Under the pieces are notes generated by a model. That model worked only from the letters and a program-made list of their open reading frames with translations, searched no databases and had not been told where the DNA came from. Source: Combretum micranthum (Eukaryota; Streptophyta; Magnoliopsida; Myrtales; Combretaceae). Taken from it: a stretch of DNA of 64,000 nucleotides. Shown here in pieces: positions 11,573 to 23,100 of this stretch. The position numbers were made by a program, and so were the translations under genes. The stretch covers positions 1-64,000 of the forward strand of contig JAMXBD010004241.1 of assembly GCA_024138025.1 (NCBI GenBank), given 5' to 3'. Position 1 is the first letter of the stretch. Every line of letters starts with the position of its first letter.

Positions 11573-12368
11573 TTTAACCAACCTAGTTTTTATTATTTCG
11601 TTTTACAATTTCTTGTCATAGCATTTATAGCCAAGTTTCAACCTTTATTAGTAGAATAAGATATTTACACATTTAAAAACACTATTTTGAGAGCTTTTCT
11701 TAGTAAAGTTGCAATCTTTAGTTTCTGGATTGAACCAGTGTATTGAGTCTATGTTTATTTTATGTTTTTTCGTGCTGCATCGATGAACCTATTACGTATT
11801 ATATTAGAATATAGGTACATATTGCAAGTCTGTGCTTAATTATTATATAATTGACTTATTTTGCCCCTTTTTTTTTCGTTTTAGGTTATGATGTGTGTGT
11901 ACACTAAGCTTCTCTTGGTTTTAGATATAGGGACTAAGATTTTATTTTTGGAGATGATAGGGATAGCGCATATTAGTGACACTCATATAGACTGCTATTC
12001 GGACAAGTAATTTTTTTACCCCCTCTTTTGTCAAGTGGCGTCTGCATGCTAAGTTTTGAAAATTTGTTAATTACCTAACACTTTTAACTTATAACTCTAA
12101 TTTTGGATGAGTATACCTACTGTTTCAGATTAGATGGGCATGTGTCGTATAGATATAATCGACGCTTAGGGCTAAGTTATTATTATTATTTTGTTTTTGC
12201 CACTAGGGCTAAGTTATTAAATAAAGGCAAATTTTAGAAAATAATAATAATTTGTAGAGGTTGATTTTATAGGTAAATTCCTTCCCACCAATATACTGAT
12301 GATATTTTGTTGGATTTTTGTAAAAATTAATAACAATTTCCAAAACTAATATATAGCTTTAAAACCTG
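11573..12368. other. Non-coding, probable continuation of the gypsy 3' region
   Basis: It continues the sequence interrupted by Copia-2. AT-rich, with no convincing coding frame. It may include a decayed gypsy 3' LTR, but no second copy is available in the window to define its ends. Confidence 0.4.
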
Positions 12369-12642
12369 CACCATGTTTGTTTGAATGGAATGGAATCGGT
12401 ATTCCAGCTTTATTCCCATGGAATATTTATTTATTTGTTTGGTTTCCGAAAAATTCTATCAAAAGAATATCTATTCTATATGATATAGAATAGATAAGGA
12501 ATCTTCATTCCTTTCATCTACTAAAGGAATGACTACTCCTGATCAAAAAGTATGCTTTGTTTAAAAAATATCTCTAACTATAAAATAAGAAATTACTATT
12601 CATTTTCATCCTTATTCATTTTCAATCAACCAAACGCGGTGT
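12369..12642. mobile_element. Candidate MITE, about 270 bp
   Basis: The left end ACCATGTTTGTTTGA and the right end read in reverse, ACACCGCGTTTGGTTGA, form an imperfect terminal inverted repeat. The interior has local palindromes such as tattctatatgatatagaata. There is no coding capacity and the TSD is not clear, so the superfamily is undetermined (the tttggtt ends recall PIF/Harbinger or hAT MITEs). Confidence 0.5.
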
Positions 12643-14084
12643 TATATTGTTAGCTTTAAATATATCATTTAAATGGTGAATTGCCACTTCTTAAGCGCTT
12701 AGGGTGTAATAGTTATTTTGTTGAGAAAATAGAAAATTATAACACGCATTTTGGCCATTTTTGGATTCGTGATTGGTTTTTTTTTTAATAAAAAAACTAA
12801 TATTATCCATGTTTTGATGCTTTTATAAACTTATGAGTTGTGTTTTTCTTTTTCTTTTAAAAAACACGACTAAAATTTTATTAAAATGATCTAATAATAC
12901 AATTTTATTAAATTAATATTGACCACTTATAATATGTCACATGTACTCAAGTAAAATTAAGAGAGATGATGATACACAAATCATGTATATGTAAATGAAA
13001 AAATTGCATATCATGGGACCTAAAATCTTAATTTTTTTTTCTTTCATTAATTTCTACTCGATTTACAAATGAATGGTTAACATTGGGAAGATTATTGAAA
13101 TATCTTGTAGCATTATGATGCCATAATCTTTTCTGCAATTTCATTTATTTATTATACATGAGAGTATTTTAACCAATAAATTGATTAAAACTAAGAGATC
13201 AATGAGAGATTCATTTCCCTTACTATGAATTTGGAAAACATCAACTATAAGTCACACTAATATATAGATATGTATATATGGTAAAAAAAAAAAAAAACTT
13301 TTATAATTTTCTAACAAAAGTATATTTTATAATTTTCTCAATGGACAAAGATGGTTTACTTTTAAGCAGCGATATTATGGGTTTGTTTGAATTATCTCAT
13401 TTTCATTTATATCTTTTTTTTATATGATTTTTTATTTAATTATTAATAAAAATATCTATTTTTTATTTGTATTTATTTTTAATAAATAACCTATTTAAAA
13501 ATAAAATAAATAAAATACCAAAATGATCTAAAAATGAAAAATAAAAAAAATCCAATATATTGTAGAATCAATTGCTTGTGATCCTATGGCTTTTTTTTTT
13601 TTTTTTGTGCGTTGATTCTTATGGTTGTATACATTTACCTACATGCAAGTACAATAATGCCACAGAATTTAGATTTTCTGGTCTTAACTCATTGCCTTAG
13701 AGGGAAGGGATATTACTTTTTTATTCTTTCTGAAATAAAGTTACCTGCACTTTAATAATTTAAGAAATCAAATAATAATAATAATAATAATAATAATCGC
13801 AAATACAGCTGTAGACCTATTTGCCATATTTGGATCGATTTTTTTTTTTAATTAATTTCGCAAGTGCAGATCCTCAACAGGTATTTATCAGATTCGGACT
13901 GATTTTTTGAAATGCAAATGGGTAATTATACCTTTTTAACTCAAAACAATATATAAATAATATGTAAATAATTAACAGAAGAAAAAACTTATTACTTAAA
14001 ATATGGCGGGTCCCGCCGGCATGAGCCCCCACATACATCACATCATGAATATTAAGGGAAAAAAAATAAAAAGTAAAAGCAAAT
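12643..14084. other. AT-rich stretch without recognisable gene
   Basis: Homopolymer runs (A13 near 13281, T17 near 13590) and simple AT-rich DNA. No frame with family resemblance was seen on either strand. Confidence 0.6.
13771..13797. repeat. (AAT)9 microsatellite
   Basis: Nine uninterrupted aat units. Confidence 0.95.
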
Positions 14085-14230
14085 CCTTCATGTGAAGGAA
14101 AAGCTCAGTCGGTTAAAACACTGACTACGAAAACCTTCCTGGCGAGGAATCTGTAGTAGGTTGAAACCGACTTTTACGGACAAAACGATCCAAGGGAAAA
14201 TTTTTGCGCGAGTCGTGGGCGTAAGTTCTC
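14085..14230 (+). mobile_element. Possible tRNA-derived SINE remnant
   Basis: aagctcagtcggttaaa near 14099 resembles an RNA polymerase III A box, and ggttgaaacc at 14159-14168 resembles a B box, at a spacing of about 50 bases as in tRNA heads of plant SINEs. No cloverleaf, poly(T)/poly(A) tail or clear TSD was established, so this is tentative. Confidence 0.3.
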
Positions 14231-14290
14231 TGTGAGGGAGTCAAAGCAATTCGATTTGAAGAGAGAGGAATAATCTTTTATAAGTTTTAA

Positions 14291-14337
14291 AATCATGAGG
14301 TTATTAATGGCCAAAAAAAAAAAATCATGAGGTTATT
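14291..14337. mobile_element. Tiny poly(A)-tailed insertion between 15-bp direct repeats
   Basis: aatcatgaggttatt occurs at 14291-14305 and again at 14323-14337. Between them lie only aatggcc and a run of A, about 17 bases. This is what an extremely 5'-truncated LINE/SINE retroposition leaves; a slipped duplication is the alternative. Confidence 0.5.
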
Positions 14338-14479
14338 TTGGGATCTTCGGAATACTTGAATAACACTATTTTAAATTTATCTTAATTTTCTTTTTGTGCT
14401 CTAGAATATTTGTTTTAGAGAAGTCTTCCTCTTTTGAGCCTGCTATTTGTTCAAAAGAATAATTTTTGGAAATTGATTT

Positions 14480-14625
14480 TGTAGATGTAACCCAAAAAGT
14501 GAACCACGTTAAATCGTTGGTGCCATTTATTCACTATACTTGCTATGCTTGCATTTTATTTATTACTTATTCGTCTTATATTTGTAATTTCCGTTGTATT
14601 AGTCCCAACAACAGGTTTTAGAGTT
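14480..14625 (+). mobile_element. Copia-3: 5' LTR tail and decayed primer-binding site
   Basis: gaaccacgttaaatcgttggt at about 14500, followed by a T-rich stretch ending AGTCCCAACA at 14610, is the typical tail of TNT1-like Copia LTRs. The next bases, acaggttttagag, resemble a mutated tggtatcagagc. The LTR start could not be fixed and no matching 3' LTR was found after the pol end at 38430. Confidence 0.55.
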
Positions 14626-14719
14626 TTACTTAGGTGTGTATATCTACTTATCATATGCTATGTGGTTACCACTAATAGTTAATCATTCGCATAAGAAAAT
14701 AGGTTAAATTATTATTCAT

Positions 14720-15375
14720 CCATTTAACCCATGGAGCCAAGGATGAGAAAAATGATCAACTTAAATTGCACGAATTACCACATATGAAGAAACAAGATGA
14801 AAGATCTCCTATTTATGACAAAATGCATTTGTCGATGTTTGGTACCACTCAACCCGATGACAAGGTAGATGAGGAATGGGAGTTTAAGCATGAGCAAGTA
14901 TGTGGTTTTATTCGTCACTTTGTTGAAAACAATGTATATGATCACATTTGTAATGAGACTCATGCATGAACTTTACTTTACCTGATAAAATTACTCTAGA
15001 TGAAGTATTAGGAAGCTACGTCAATGGAAAATCATTCAAATAATTTTCAAAGAATTGCGGAATAACTGCCAAGAATAGACATAATTTTGGAGAGACATTC
15101 GCTCTTTTAATTATAGCCTCTTTAGCAGAGTCCTAAGGGGCTTTCAAATTTTCACTTACCAATACTGCATCAAATAGCATAGTAAATATGGAATTTGTCA
15201 AAAGTGGAGTTTTGATTAAAGAAATGAGATGAAGAATGCAAGGGTCTTCTTCCTCACAAGAAGAAGTTCTTGTTGCAAAATCTAGGGGAATTAGTCAGTT
15301 CGGAGGTCTAAGGCAAGGGACAAGAGTAGAGAAAAGTTAAATAAATATGCCAATGTTGCGTACCATCACTGTAAG
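14720..15375 (+). pseudogene. Copia-3 gag remnant, cut in its zinc knuckle
   Basis: Gag of a TNT1-like Copia. 14766-14969 gives VDEEWEFKHEQVCGFIRHFVENN, matching the DEEW...A.IR..L.DNV capsid motif of that group. Further on, GAFKFSLTNTASNSIVNMEFVKSGVL is readable at about 15139-15216, then SSSSQEEVLVAKSRG and KYANVAYHHCK, ending at 15375. The last residues are the first half of a CCHC knuckle; the other half (KKSGHIKKF) resumes at 35053 after the family C LTR. Several stops and shifts (after THA at 14967, EMR near 15229) make it non-functional. Confidence 0.8.
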
Positions 15376-18300
15376 TGTAACGCCCTAAATTTAATCAAAC
15401 ATTAAACCAATTAAGGGGCTATCGTCACATATATTACGTATAATACTTCTAAAGTATTATACACTCAAGTTTTCTTAAAAATATTTTGTTTAAGTTAGGA
15501 AATCGTTTAATTAGATTTTTAAATATTACTTTTGTAGCAGAAATAAATTTGATAAAACACTTTCAAAAGAAAGGCATTTCAAAACATCCACACTCTCAAG
15601 TGGAAAATTATTCGATTAAACAAAACTTTGGAAAAGTTTAATTACAAAACATGGGCTTCACTATGCCCATTAAAGAATATAACAAGTTTAAATCATAAAT
15701 CCAGCTCTTACTAATACAAAACAAAAAGAAATAAAATAACTAAACTACATCCATGCTCCTATTCACTTCACTCGTTCACAAATCCTCTCCGAATCGTCAC
15801 AAGCGCCCAAAACCCAAGCCAAGCATCATCACATCAATCATCATCAACAACAAGGAACACCATCATCATCTTCATGAAATCATCATTACCAACATTATCA
15901 TCATCAATCATCATCATCTTCCTCAGTATATCACCTAGAAAAAAGAACAATAACAACAATAATGAACCAAAGCTCAGTACACAGTAACACAAGCACATGC
16001 AGTGTGACACATGGCTTAACTAAATGCAATGCATCAATCCATAAGTTATTATCTTTCCATTAAAATAAACAAATCAACAATGGAGTACTCATACTCTGGA
16101 ACAAGCCAATGGGAATCTGAGGTCCTGAGTAACAGTAGCTACTCAAGAGGTTGACATAGATAGCCCGAATACCTATATCTACTAAATCTAACTGAAAAGA
16201 TTAGTAATCTATTTAGGGTTAATAGTCATTACTCAACTTTACTTAACTTAATCCATAATACAAATTAATTCACATGGTCCCATAAACATTGAATTAAATC
16301 ATATTATTTCCTCTTAGTATAAGTAAATGTTACACTGTTAGTACAATCCTTATCGATTAGCCGCCTAGCCATTTAAAAAAAGACGTCACCATTGCATCAT
16401 GGTGTACCACTACACCATGGTATGAAGTCATTGCATCATCACAAAAGTGGCCTAAGCGTCTATTCTAATATGTCATTGCATCATGATAGGTTTGCCACTC
16501 CCCATACCGGATTCAAAGGCGAAAAACACAATCAACACTCATCAATTGAATAAGCCATATTTAAGTTTTAATTCATTTTAGATGCCTATCCTAGCATCCA
16601 ACACGTAAATTACTGCGTACCTTGAATATGAAATCCAAACATAGCCTCAGAAGTAATTTTAGAAGATAATATAAAAGATAAATCAGATATTCACTTCTAT
16701 TAAGGAAAGAACTCATATAAGAAACTAAACTAAACTAATCATCCACTTTTCTCAAACCTTTATTAACCCTATTTGATCAGTAACTAACTTGGAACCCTGC
16801 TATGGTGCGAAGATCGCCCGCCAAAATATGGACAGTTCTTCTTTGTCTGTCAAAGTATTTCTTTTCTCTTTGATTATAATATTTTATTACAAAAACATCA
16901 ACAAAACATTCATATTCCAAAAACACAAAATTCCTAAGCAAATAAACATTTGAAACAACATATTCACTATGTTAATCTAAGATTATCTATCTCATTAACT
17001 TAATCCAATTATTAACCATTAAATCCTTTTAACTAAATCCTAGCCAAATGGATTGGAGTTAGTCATTTAATTCATTTACTAAATCAAGTTGATTAAACTT
17101 AAATAATATAATTCATTTTAGCTTAGTGAAGTTCATTAAGTCATGTTGTACTTAGATTCATTACTAACTCATTATACATCTGGGATTTATGTCAACTTGA
17201 GCTTACATTAACTTAAACTTAGCCAAGATAATTAACCTTAATCATTTAATTCAAAAAATAACTCAAATATGGTTAAAATAACTCAATATAATTCATTTTA
17301 ACTCATTCAAGTCTATTTAATCAAGTTAAACCTTAGTTTCCTAGCTAAGTTCATTTTATAACTAACTTCTATATTTAATTCAACTATTTATTAAATCTAC
17401 AATTCCACTTAATTCATGCTTAATTATATCAATTAACTCACATAACACATCAAATATCATATATCTATCTCATTTTAACTTAAAATCATTCATTTACACT
17501 TAACAACAAACATTTAGAAAGCAAATACAAGTTTTGACTTTGTTTAAGAAAACATAATAGCTGGAAAGAACTAAAATGTAAGCATAGATACTTTCCGAAT
17601 TTGTAAAAACTCAAAACATAAAAGTTGTAGATCTCTTTTTATGCATTCCAACGCAACTTGAATCACCTAAATTTGAGGTTGGATGAAAAAGACATTGACA
17701 AATTACTAACAAGTTGCGAAACAGGGGAAAGTACATGACTTGGTACGTGGTTGTGCTCGGGGTGGTGTAGGGCACTAAAGTGGTTAGAAACGAGTTTTTT
17801 TTAGGTTTTATGACATGCACAACCACATACATGCCCATGTACAAGATGGGGTAGAGGTTAAAAAAGTGATCCAAGAGCTTATTTTGATCAACACAAGCTA
17901 TGTACGCTCGTGCACTAGGTAGGGCTGATTTAGGAAAAATTTTTTGACAGTAATCCACGCATTTTCCATGTTTCTTTTACACAATATATACACTTTTACA
18001 TGTTCTAATAGACTAATACAACTTAAACATCATAAAACTTTATATAACATATTATACACTTCAAACAACATCAAAAGCACAAATTCTCCTCATCATATAC
18101 ATCAAACATCAAATTAAATTCACTCCATCACATTTACATCTTTAACTTCTTATCTCATTCTCAAGCAACCATAACCCAATTTACTATTCATCATCTTCTT
18201 CAAATCATCTACTAAGCTTCCTACCACTTGATATACGAATTCAACATCATCAAACATGGATGCTCTTAACTAATATCACATTAAACACTTCAATCAACAC

Positions 18301-18596
18301 ATTAAACAACCCAATTCTTCAAACCCCAACTACTATTCATCTTCTTCCTCCTTCACAATCCCAACTCCCATCAACCATATATCCAATAAATACATATATA
18401 AACAGCATTTTTAACTTATTTCAACATCAATTTACCAATTACATAAAGTAAACAACAAAGATAACAAAGAAATAATACTTATCTCCTTTAGGAACACATG
18501 CACTCTTAAGTTCTCTTTACACTTCAAGCTTATTTTTCTTCTCTACTCTTCTTTCCTCGCTTGATTCCTTATCAATTCTTGTTTTAATGGAGATTT
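15376..18596. mobile_element. Family C solo LTR, left part
   Basis: Begins TGTAACGCCCTAAATTT at 15376, preceded by the TSD gtaag (15371-15375). It is split at 18596/34401 by Copia-1 and resumes at 34401. Total length without Copia-1 is about 3.87 kb. It contains an (atc)-rich low-complexity zone (15820-15930) and an inverted pair, gtggttgtgc / gcacaaccac, near 17750 and 17820. No gene is supported; a His-rich open frame at 15753-15938 is low-complexity sequence. Confidence 0.8.
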
Positions 18597-19187
18597 TGTT
18601 AGTGATTGTGCCCTAGGCCAATTACTAAGTATTGTTATTTCATGTACTTGAGGCCAATCACCAGATAGTGATTTAATTTTAAAAATCCAATGGGAAGAAT
18701 AAATAAATTATTATTATGAATAATAATTTACTATCACTACCAAGCCTAATAAGATTAGGGGCATTATTGTCAGTGCAAAATACTGACATAATATAAATAG
18801 GTATGATAGTGTCTCATTAGGGTTAAGACTTTTACTATCACATTAGATGGCAGACAAATTCTGTAACCCTAAAAAAGAAACACAGGAAAACATGATTCTT
18901 CTCAAATAATCTAGAAGCGTTCTAGATTGTGCTAGCACACAAAGATAATTCCTTTTGAAGAATGCTCGTTCACGTGGATACTGTAGAGGGTATTGTGATT
19001 TCGTGGTACCTACAGATTCGATCTACAAATCGATTTCAAGTTTCAAGCTTTTAAAGGTATGAAATCAAACTATTTGTTGTTGTTTTAATCTAATCAATAC
19101 ACATAGATACTGGGTTAGGGTTTTCTTTTGAATTTCGCTGCGAAAGATTTGATCTTTATGTTTTTAAACCCTTTTGAAACCCCAACA
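18597..19187 (+). repeat. Copia-1 5' LTR
   Basis: 591 bp, TG...CA ends, same length as the 3' copy with no evident indels. A palindrome-like ttattattatgaataataa lies near 18710. The tail contains a gatttcaagtttcaagctt stretch shared with the other LTR. Confidence 0.95.
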
Positions 19188-19188
19188 G

Positions 19189-19200
19189 TGGTATCAGAGC
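19189..19200 (+). other. Copia-1 primer-binding site
   Basis: TGGTATCAGAGC, complementary to the 3' end of initiator methionine tRNA, one base after the LTR end CCCAACA. Confidence 0.93.
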
Positions 19201-20129
19201 CGCTTATGTTTTTATTAGATTGAAATCAGTTTATGATTTGCATGTGATGCTATGAAAGTTAAATTTTTGAGATTCAATTTTATACATGTTAATTGTGAAA
19301 TTAATTTGAGTTTGCAAAAATCTAAATCAATACAAATATGGATTTGTAATTTTATTATAGCACCTTGCTTTAATAGATTGAATAGATCTAGTGTAATTAG
19401 ATTACAACAGATCTTTAGAGTTTTTCTTAATAGCATGTTAGTTCATGAAAAGCATATCAGATCTGCATGATCGTGGTTATCAATTACAAGATGTTATTGG
19501 ACGTTTGACTTATTAAAAACAAAATACAGATGCGATCTGTTTGTGCCATTGAATCGCACGTCAAATTGTGTGCCTGAATACAAAAGCAGATTAGATTTAC
19601 TGTGACGCGGTCTGACTAGTGCGATCGTTCCATATGTTGCGGGCGTCCAATAATTAAAAAAAAAAAAGAATGAACAGCGTGATAATGTGTCAAGCGAATT
19701 AGATCCACGGTCTCACATCGAGCGGATCAAATCTGCATTCCTCTTTCGAATTGCTTTCCTAAGATTGGTTGAGCGTCTGAATTAGACGTCTACGAATGCT
19801 CCTCAGATCTGGAACAATGAATTGGACGTCCAATATCAATTATGAACTGCATATCTGATTTAAAAAAAAAATGCGTATATTCTTGGAGTCTTTTAATATA
19901 TATGATATGGTTTAATTATTGAACAGATCTGGGTTATTTAAAACAAATTGTTTAATTATTGAACAATTTTTTGGTTTTAAGAAATAATTTCATGGAAGTT
20001 TCGGAAACAATTTTAAAGGGTTATGAAAAAGGAATTTTAATTTTTCATAAGGACTTCCTTTGCCCAGATTTTCTATTTCGTCTAGGTTTTAGGGGCGCTG
20101 CCCCTGAAACCCTGCAAGGGGATGCTGTC
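19201..20129 (+). other. Copia-1 leader (non-coding), first part
   Basis: Long 5' untranslated stretch, with ggcgctgcccctgaaaccc near 20093. Its continuation lies after the nested LTR at 25026-25727 and again at 29156-29533. Open frames at 19252-19470 and 19959-20180 have no family resemblance, and the second runs into the inserted LTR. Confidence 0.7.
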
Positions 20130-23100
20130 TGTCACGCCCCGAAGGGTACCCTAAACGTGGCAGTCCGCCGTACACAATAATAAAGCCTAAGAATGACCAC
20201 CTCAGTCATGCGAAGGCTTCCATACTATGTACAAGGCGTCTAACACATGGAGGAGACTCATCGGAGTAATACATTTTACATTGATATAGCTTGAGTAACA
20301 ATGTAAAGGAAATACAAATTTACTATACTTCAGATACAAATCACTATACTTCATAATACAACTCATTAAACTTCAATTACACTTCATCAAAAGATTCTGC
20401 TACGTAAAGCTATTACAAGGCAAATAATAAATCTAGCTGGTAACTTCAAACATTCGTGCTCTTTGCCGAAATCCCGGAGTCATTCCCGGCTCCAACCAAT
20501 TCGGTCCCCACTTTGCATTCTTGAAATAACCTGCTCATTTAAACAACTATTGGGGTATAAGCTACGCTAGCTTAGTGAGAATTCCCTTAATTCCGTACCA
20601 TAACAAACAAGTATTAGTCAATCATATGCTATGCATGAACAAACACGTGAGCAAGCAATTATGTGTGGGTATCCGGAACCCACACACAGAACGGATTTAC
20701 GCCCTCCGTATCTTAGGTTAGGAATGGTATTGAGTCTACACGACCGCATCTAGTCCCCAAGCCCTCGGCTCTTAGCACTCAACTCGGCTAGGCTCATCTA
20801 AGAATGCATCCACATACGCCTTAGTACCCCTGAATGAGCACAAACACCGGGCTCGTTATCCAAACGAGGCAACAACGGACCATACCGATCGACCTGCGTA
20901 AGAGTAGCATGCTACCAAATGCAATATGTCCGATGTGATGCATGACCAATTTAAGTTTTTGTTTAGGACAAAAATATTTATACATTCTTTAGAGTGACCA
21001 ACCAATATCATACATATAACAGGAACAATATAAACGGTGCAGTTATCCAATCAAATCGTGGTTTCGATATGCTTTAGTATTCTTTGGCATACATTCATCA
21101 CAGTCTCATCATATATCCCATCCCCATTCATATCGATTTTTATCTTGTTCCTATAATTCTAATGCAACTAACTACAATCACAATCAAGGTAACAAAACAA
21201 GGAGAAAACTCACTCGGCCATTGGATCACCGGTCTTCTAGTAATAGTAATCCGGTGGTAGGGAATCGTCGATTTCGGGATCTCCTAAAAAGGAAGAAATA
21301 CTTTAATAAGTATTTCAACTCAAACTAATCCAAACAATTTCATACGAACTATCAAATTCGTAATTCTCGTCCTAAGCGGGAATTCCAACTTAAAACGGCC
21401 ATAACTTGGTCATTTTAACTCGGAATCTCGCAAATTATATATCGATTTCTATCTACTTCGAAAGATCTATCTAATTCTAATATTATTTTCAAGTTTTGAA
21501 AACTTTGAAGCTTCGAAAAGGTCGGATCAGATTAGAGCAGCAACAATTTCAATTTCCGAAAAATAGTTTTGTAAGAGTTTGAAATGTTCCTACTATAAAA
21601 TTGGCTATACATACAATATGAGTGATTTCCTAACATGAATGGCATGAATGAGTTTCATGTATGCATGTCTTGATGATTTTTGTAAAAGAAAATTTTGGAA
21701 CTCTTTATTTTGCAAGACTTCAACTATAACTACTTTTTGAAAAATCTAGTTTTCTAACTTTTATCATTTCCATTTGTTTTGGATTTGTTACTTAAGAAAA
21801 TATAATTATTTTTGTCAAAATTGAGTCTTCATTATATATACTACTTATGACCTTCATTTCTACATAAAAATTCCATTTTACACTTTGTAAATATGTTTTC
21901 CAATATGATTTACTCAAAAATCCGAATTTTAGAAAATCCACTTTTTGAATGATCATTTGGGGAAAACTTGTTTAATGCATTAAAATTTAAGACCTTATGA
22001 TACCTATTACTTAAGGACTTCATTTAATACATAAAACTTTCATTTTGAACTTGGATAATAGGTGTTCTTATGGCCTTCACTCAAAATTACGAATTTCACA
22101 AATTGGTTACTAACTCAAAATTTTCTCATCTTGATTCTATTTCTTGTTTTATACATTAATCTCATCAAAACTCATTTCAACTTATAAAAATCACTACTTA
22201 ATGATACCTATTACCTATATACTTCATTTTTCACATAAAACATGAGTTTTGATGTTGATAAATGGGTTTTAAAAATTGGTCTTGGTTGGGATCCGAATTT
22301 ACAAAATTCATTTTTGGACATATCTTTTGATAAAACCTATCTAAACTTGTGAAAATCCATTCCTTACATATCATATCTTAAGAGCCCTTCATTTCTTGAA
22401 TAAAAACTTTATTTTTGAGTTGGAAAACATGTTTTTGCACTAGGCCTTGGCCAAAATCCGAGAATAGAACTTTGTTTTGAAAATTAATCTTTGAAAATCA
22501 TCTTTGAACCATATAAAATGAAGTCTTGATGCTATATATATATTAAGCCTTCATTTTCTTATGTAAAATTACATTTTGACACTTGAAAAGTAGTTTTTAA
22601 ATATGGGTCTTGCCAAAATACGAATTTCACAATTTTGTTTGAGTTCATAACTAAGATCTATACTTAATATGAACATAAACATAAAACAAATGCATGGTAA
22701 TAAGCTATAAACATCATGGATCTAAACTTCACTTATCAAAATCTTTCATTTATGGTATCTATACTCTAAGCCCTTCATTTTAAATGAAAAATATACATTT
22801 TAAAGTTGAAAAACCACTTTTCTAAATAGGGTTCCATTTTCATCCGAATTTTCAAAATTGATTTTTGTTGAAAACAAAATAGATCTTGGGTTTCCTACAA
22901 CTTTCCTACCATCATCAAGCTATAGCAAGTTGTTCATGAACATAAACAAAGATCTAATGCATCTATGAACTCAAAACTTTAGATCTAGTTTTCTAAACTA
23001 GTTTTACATGCATGAATCACTAAGATAGACATGTGAATGCTAGATCTATGCATAAATCATAAGGAATAACAAAAATAACAACTTAAATAACAAGATCTAT

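Noticed and set aside
14085..14230. A functional tRNA gene
   Set aside because: Only box-like motifs are present; no cloverleaf or anticodon arm could be built.
15753..15938. His/Ile-rich frame
   Set aside because: Product of an (atc)-type low-complexity run inside the family C LTR.
17611..17958. 115-residue minus-strand frame
   Set aside because: Inside the family C LTR; no recognisable motif, and the LTR is bounded by TSDs.
19959..20180. 73-residue frame in the Copia-1 leader
   Set aside because: It crosses the insertion border at 20130, so it is a chance joining.
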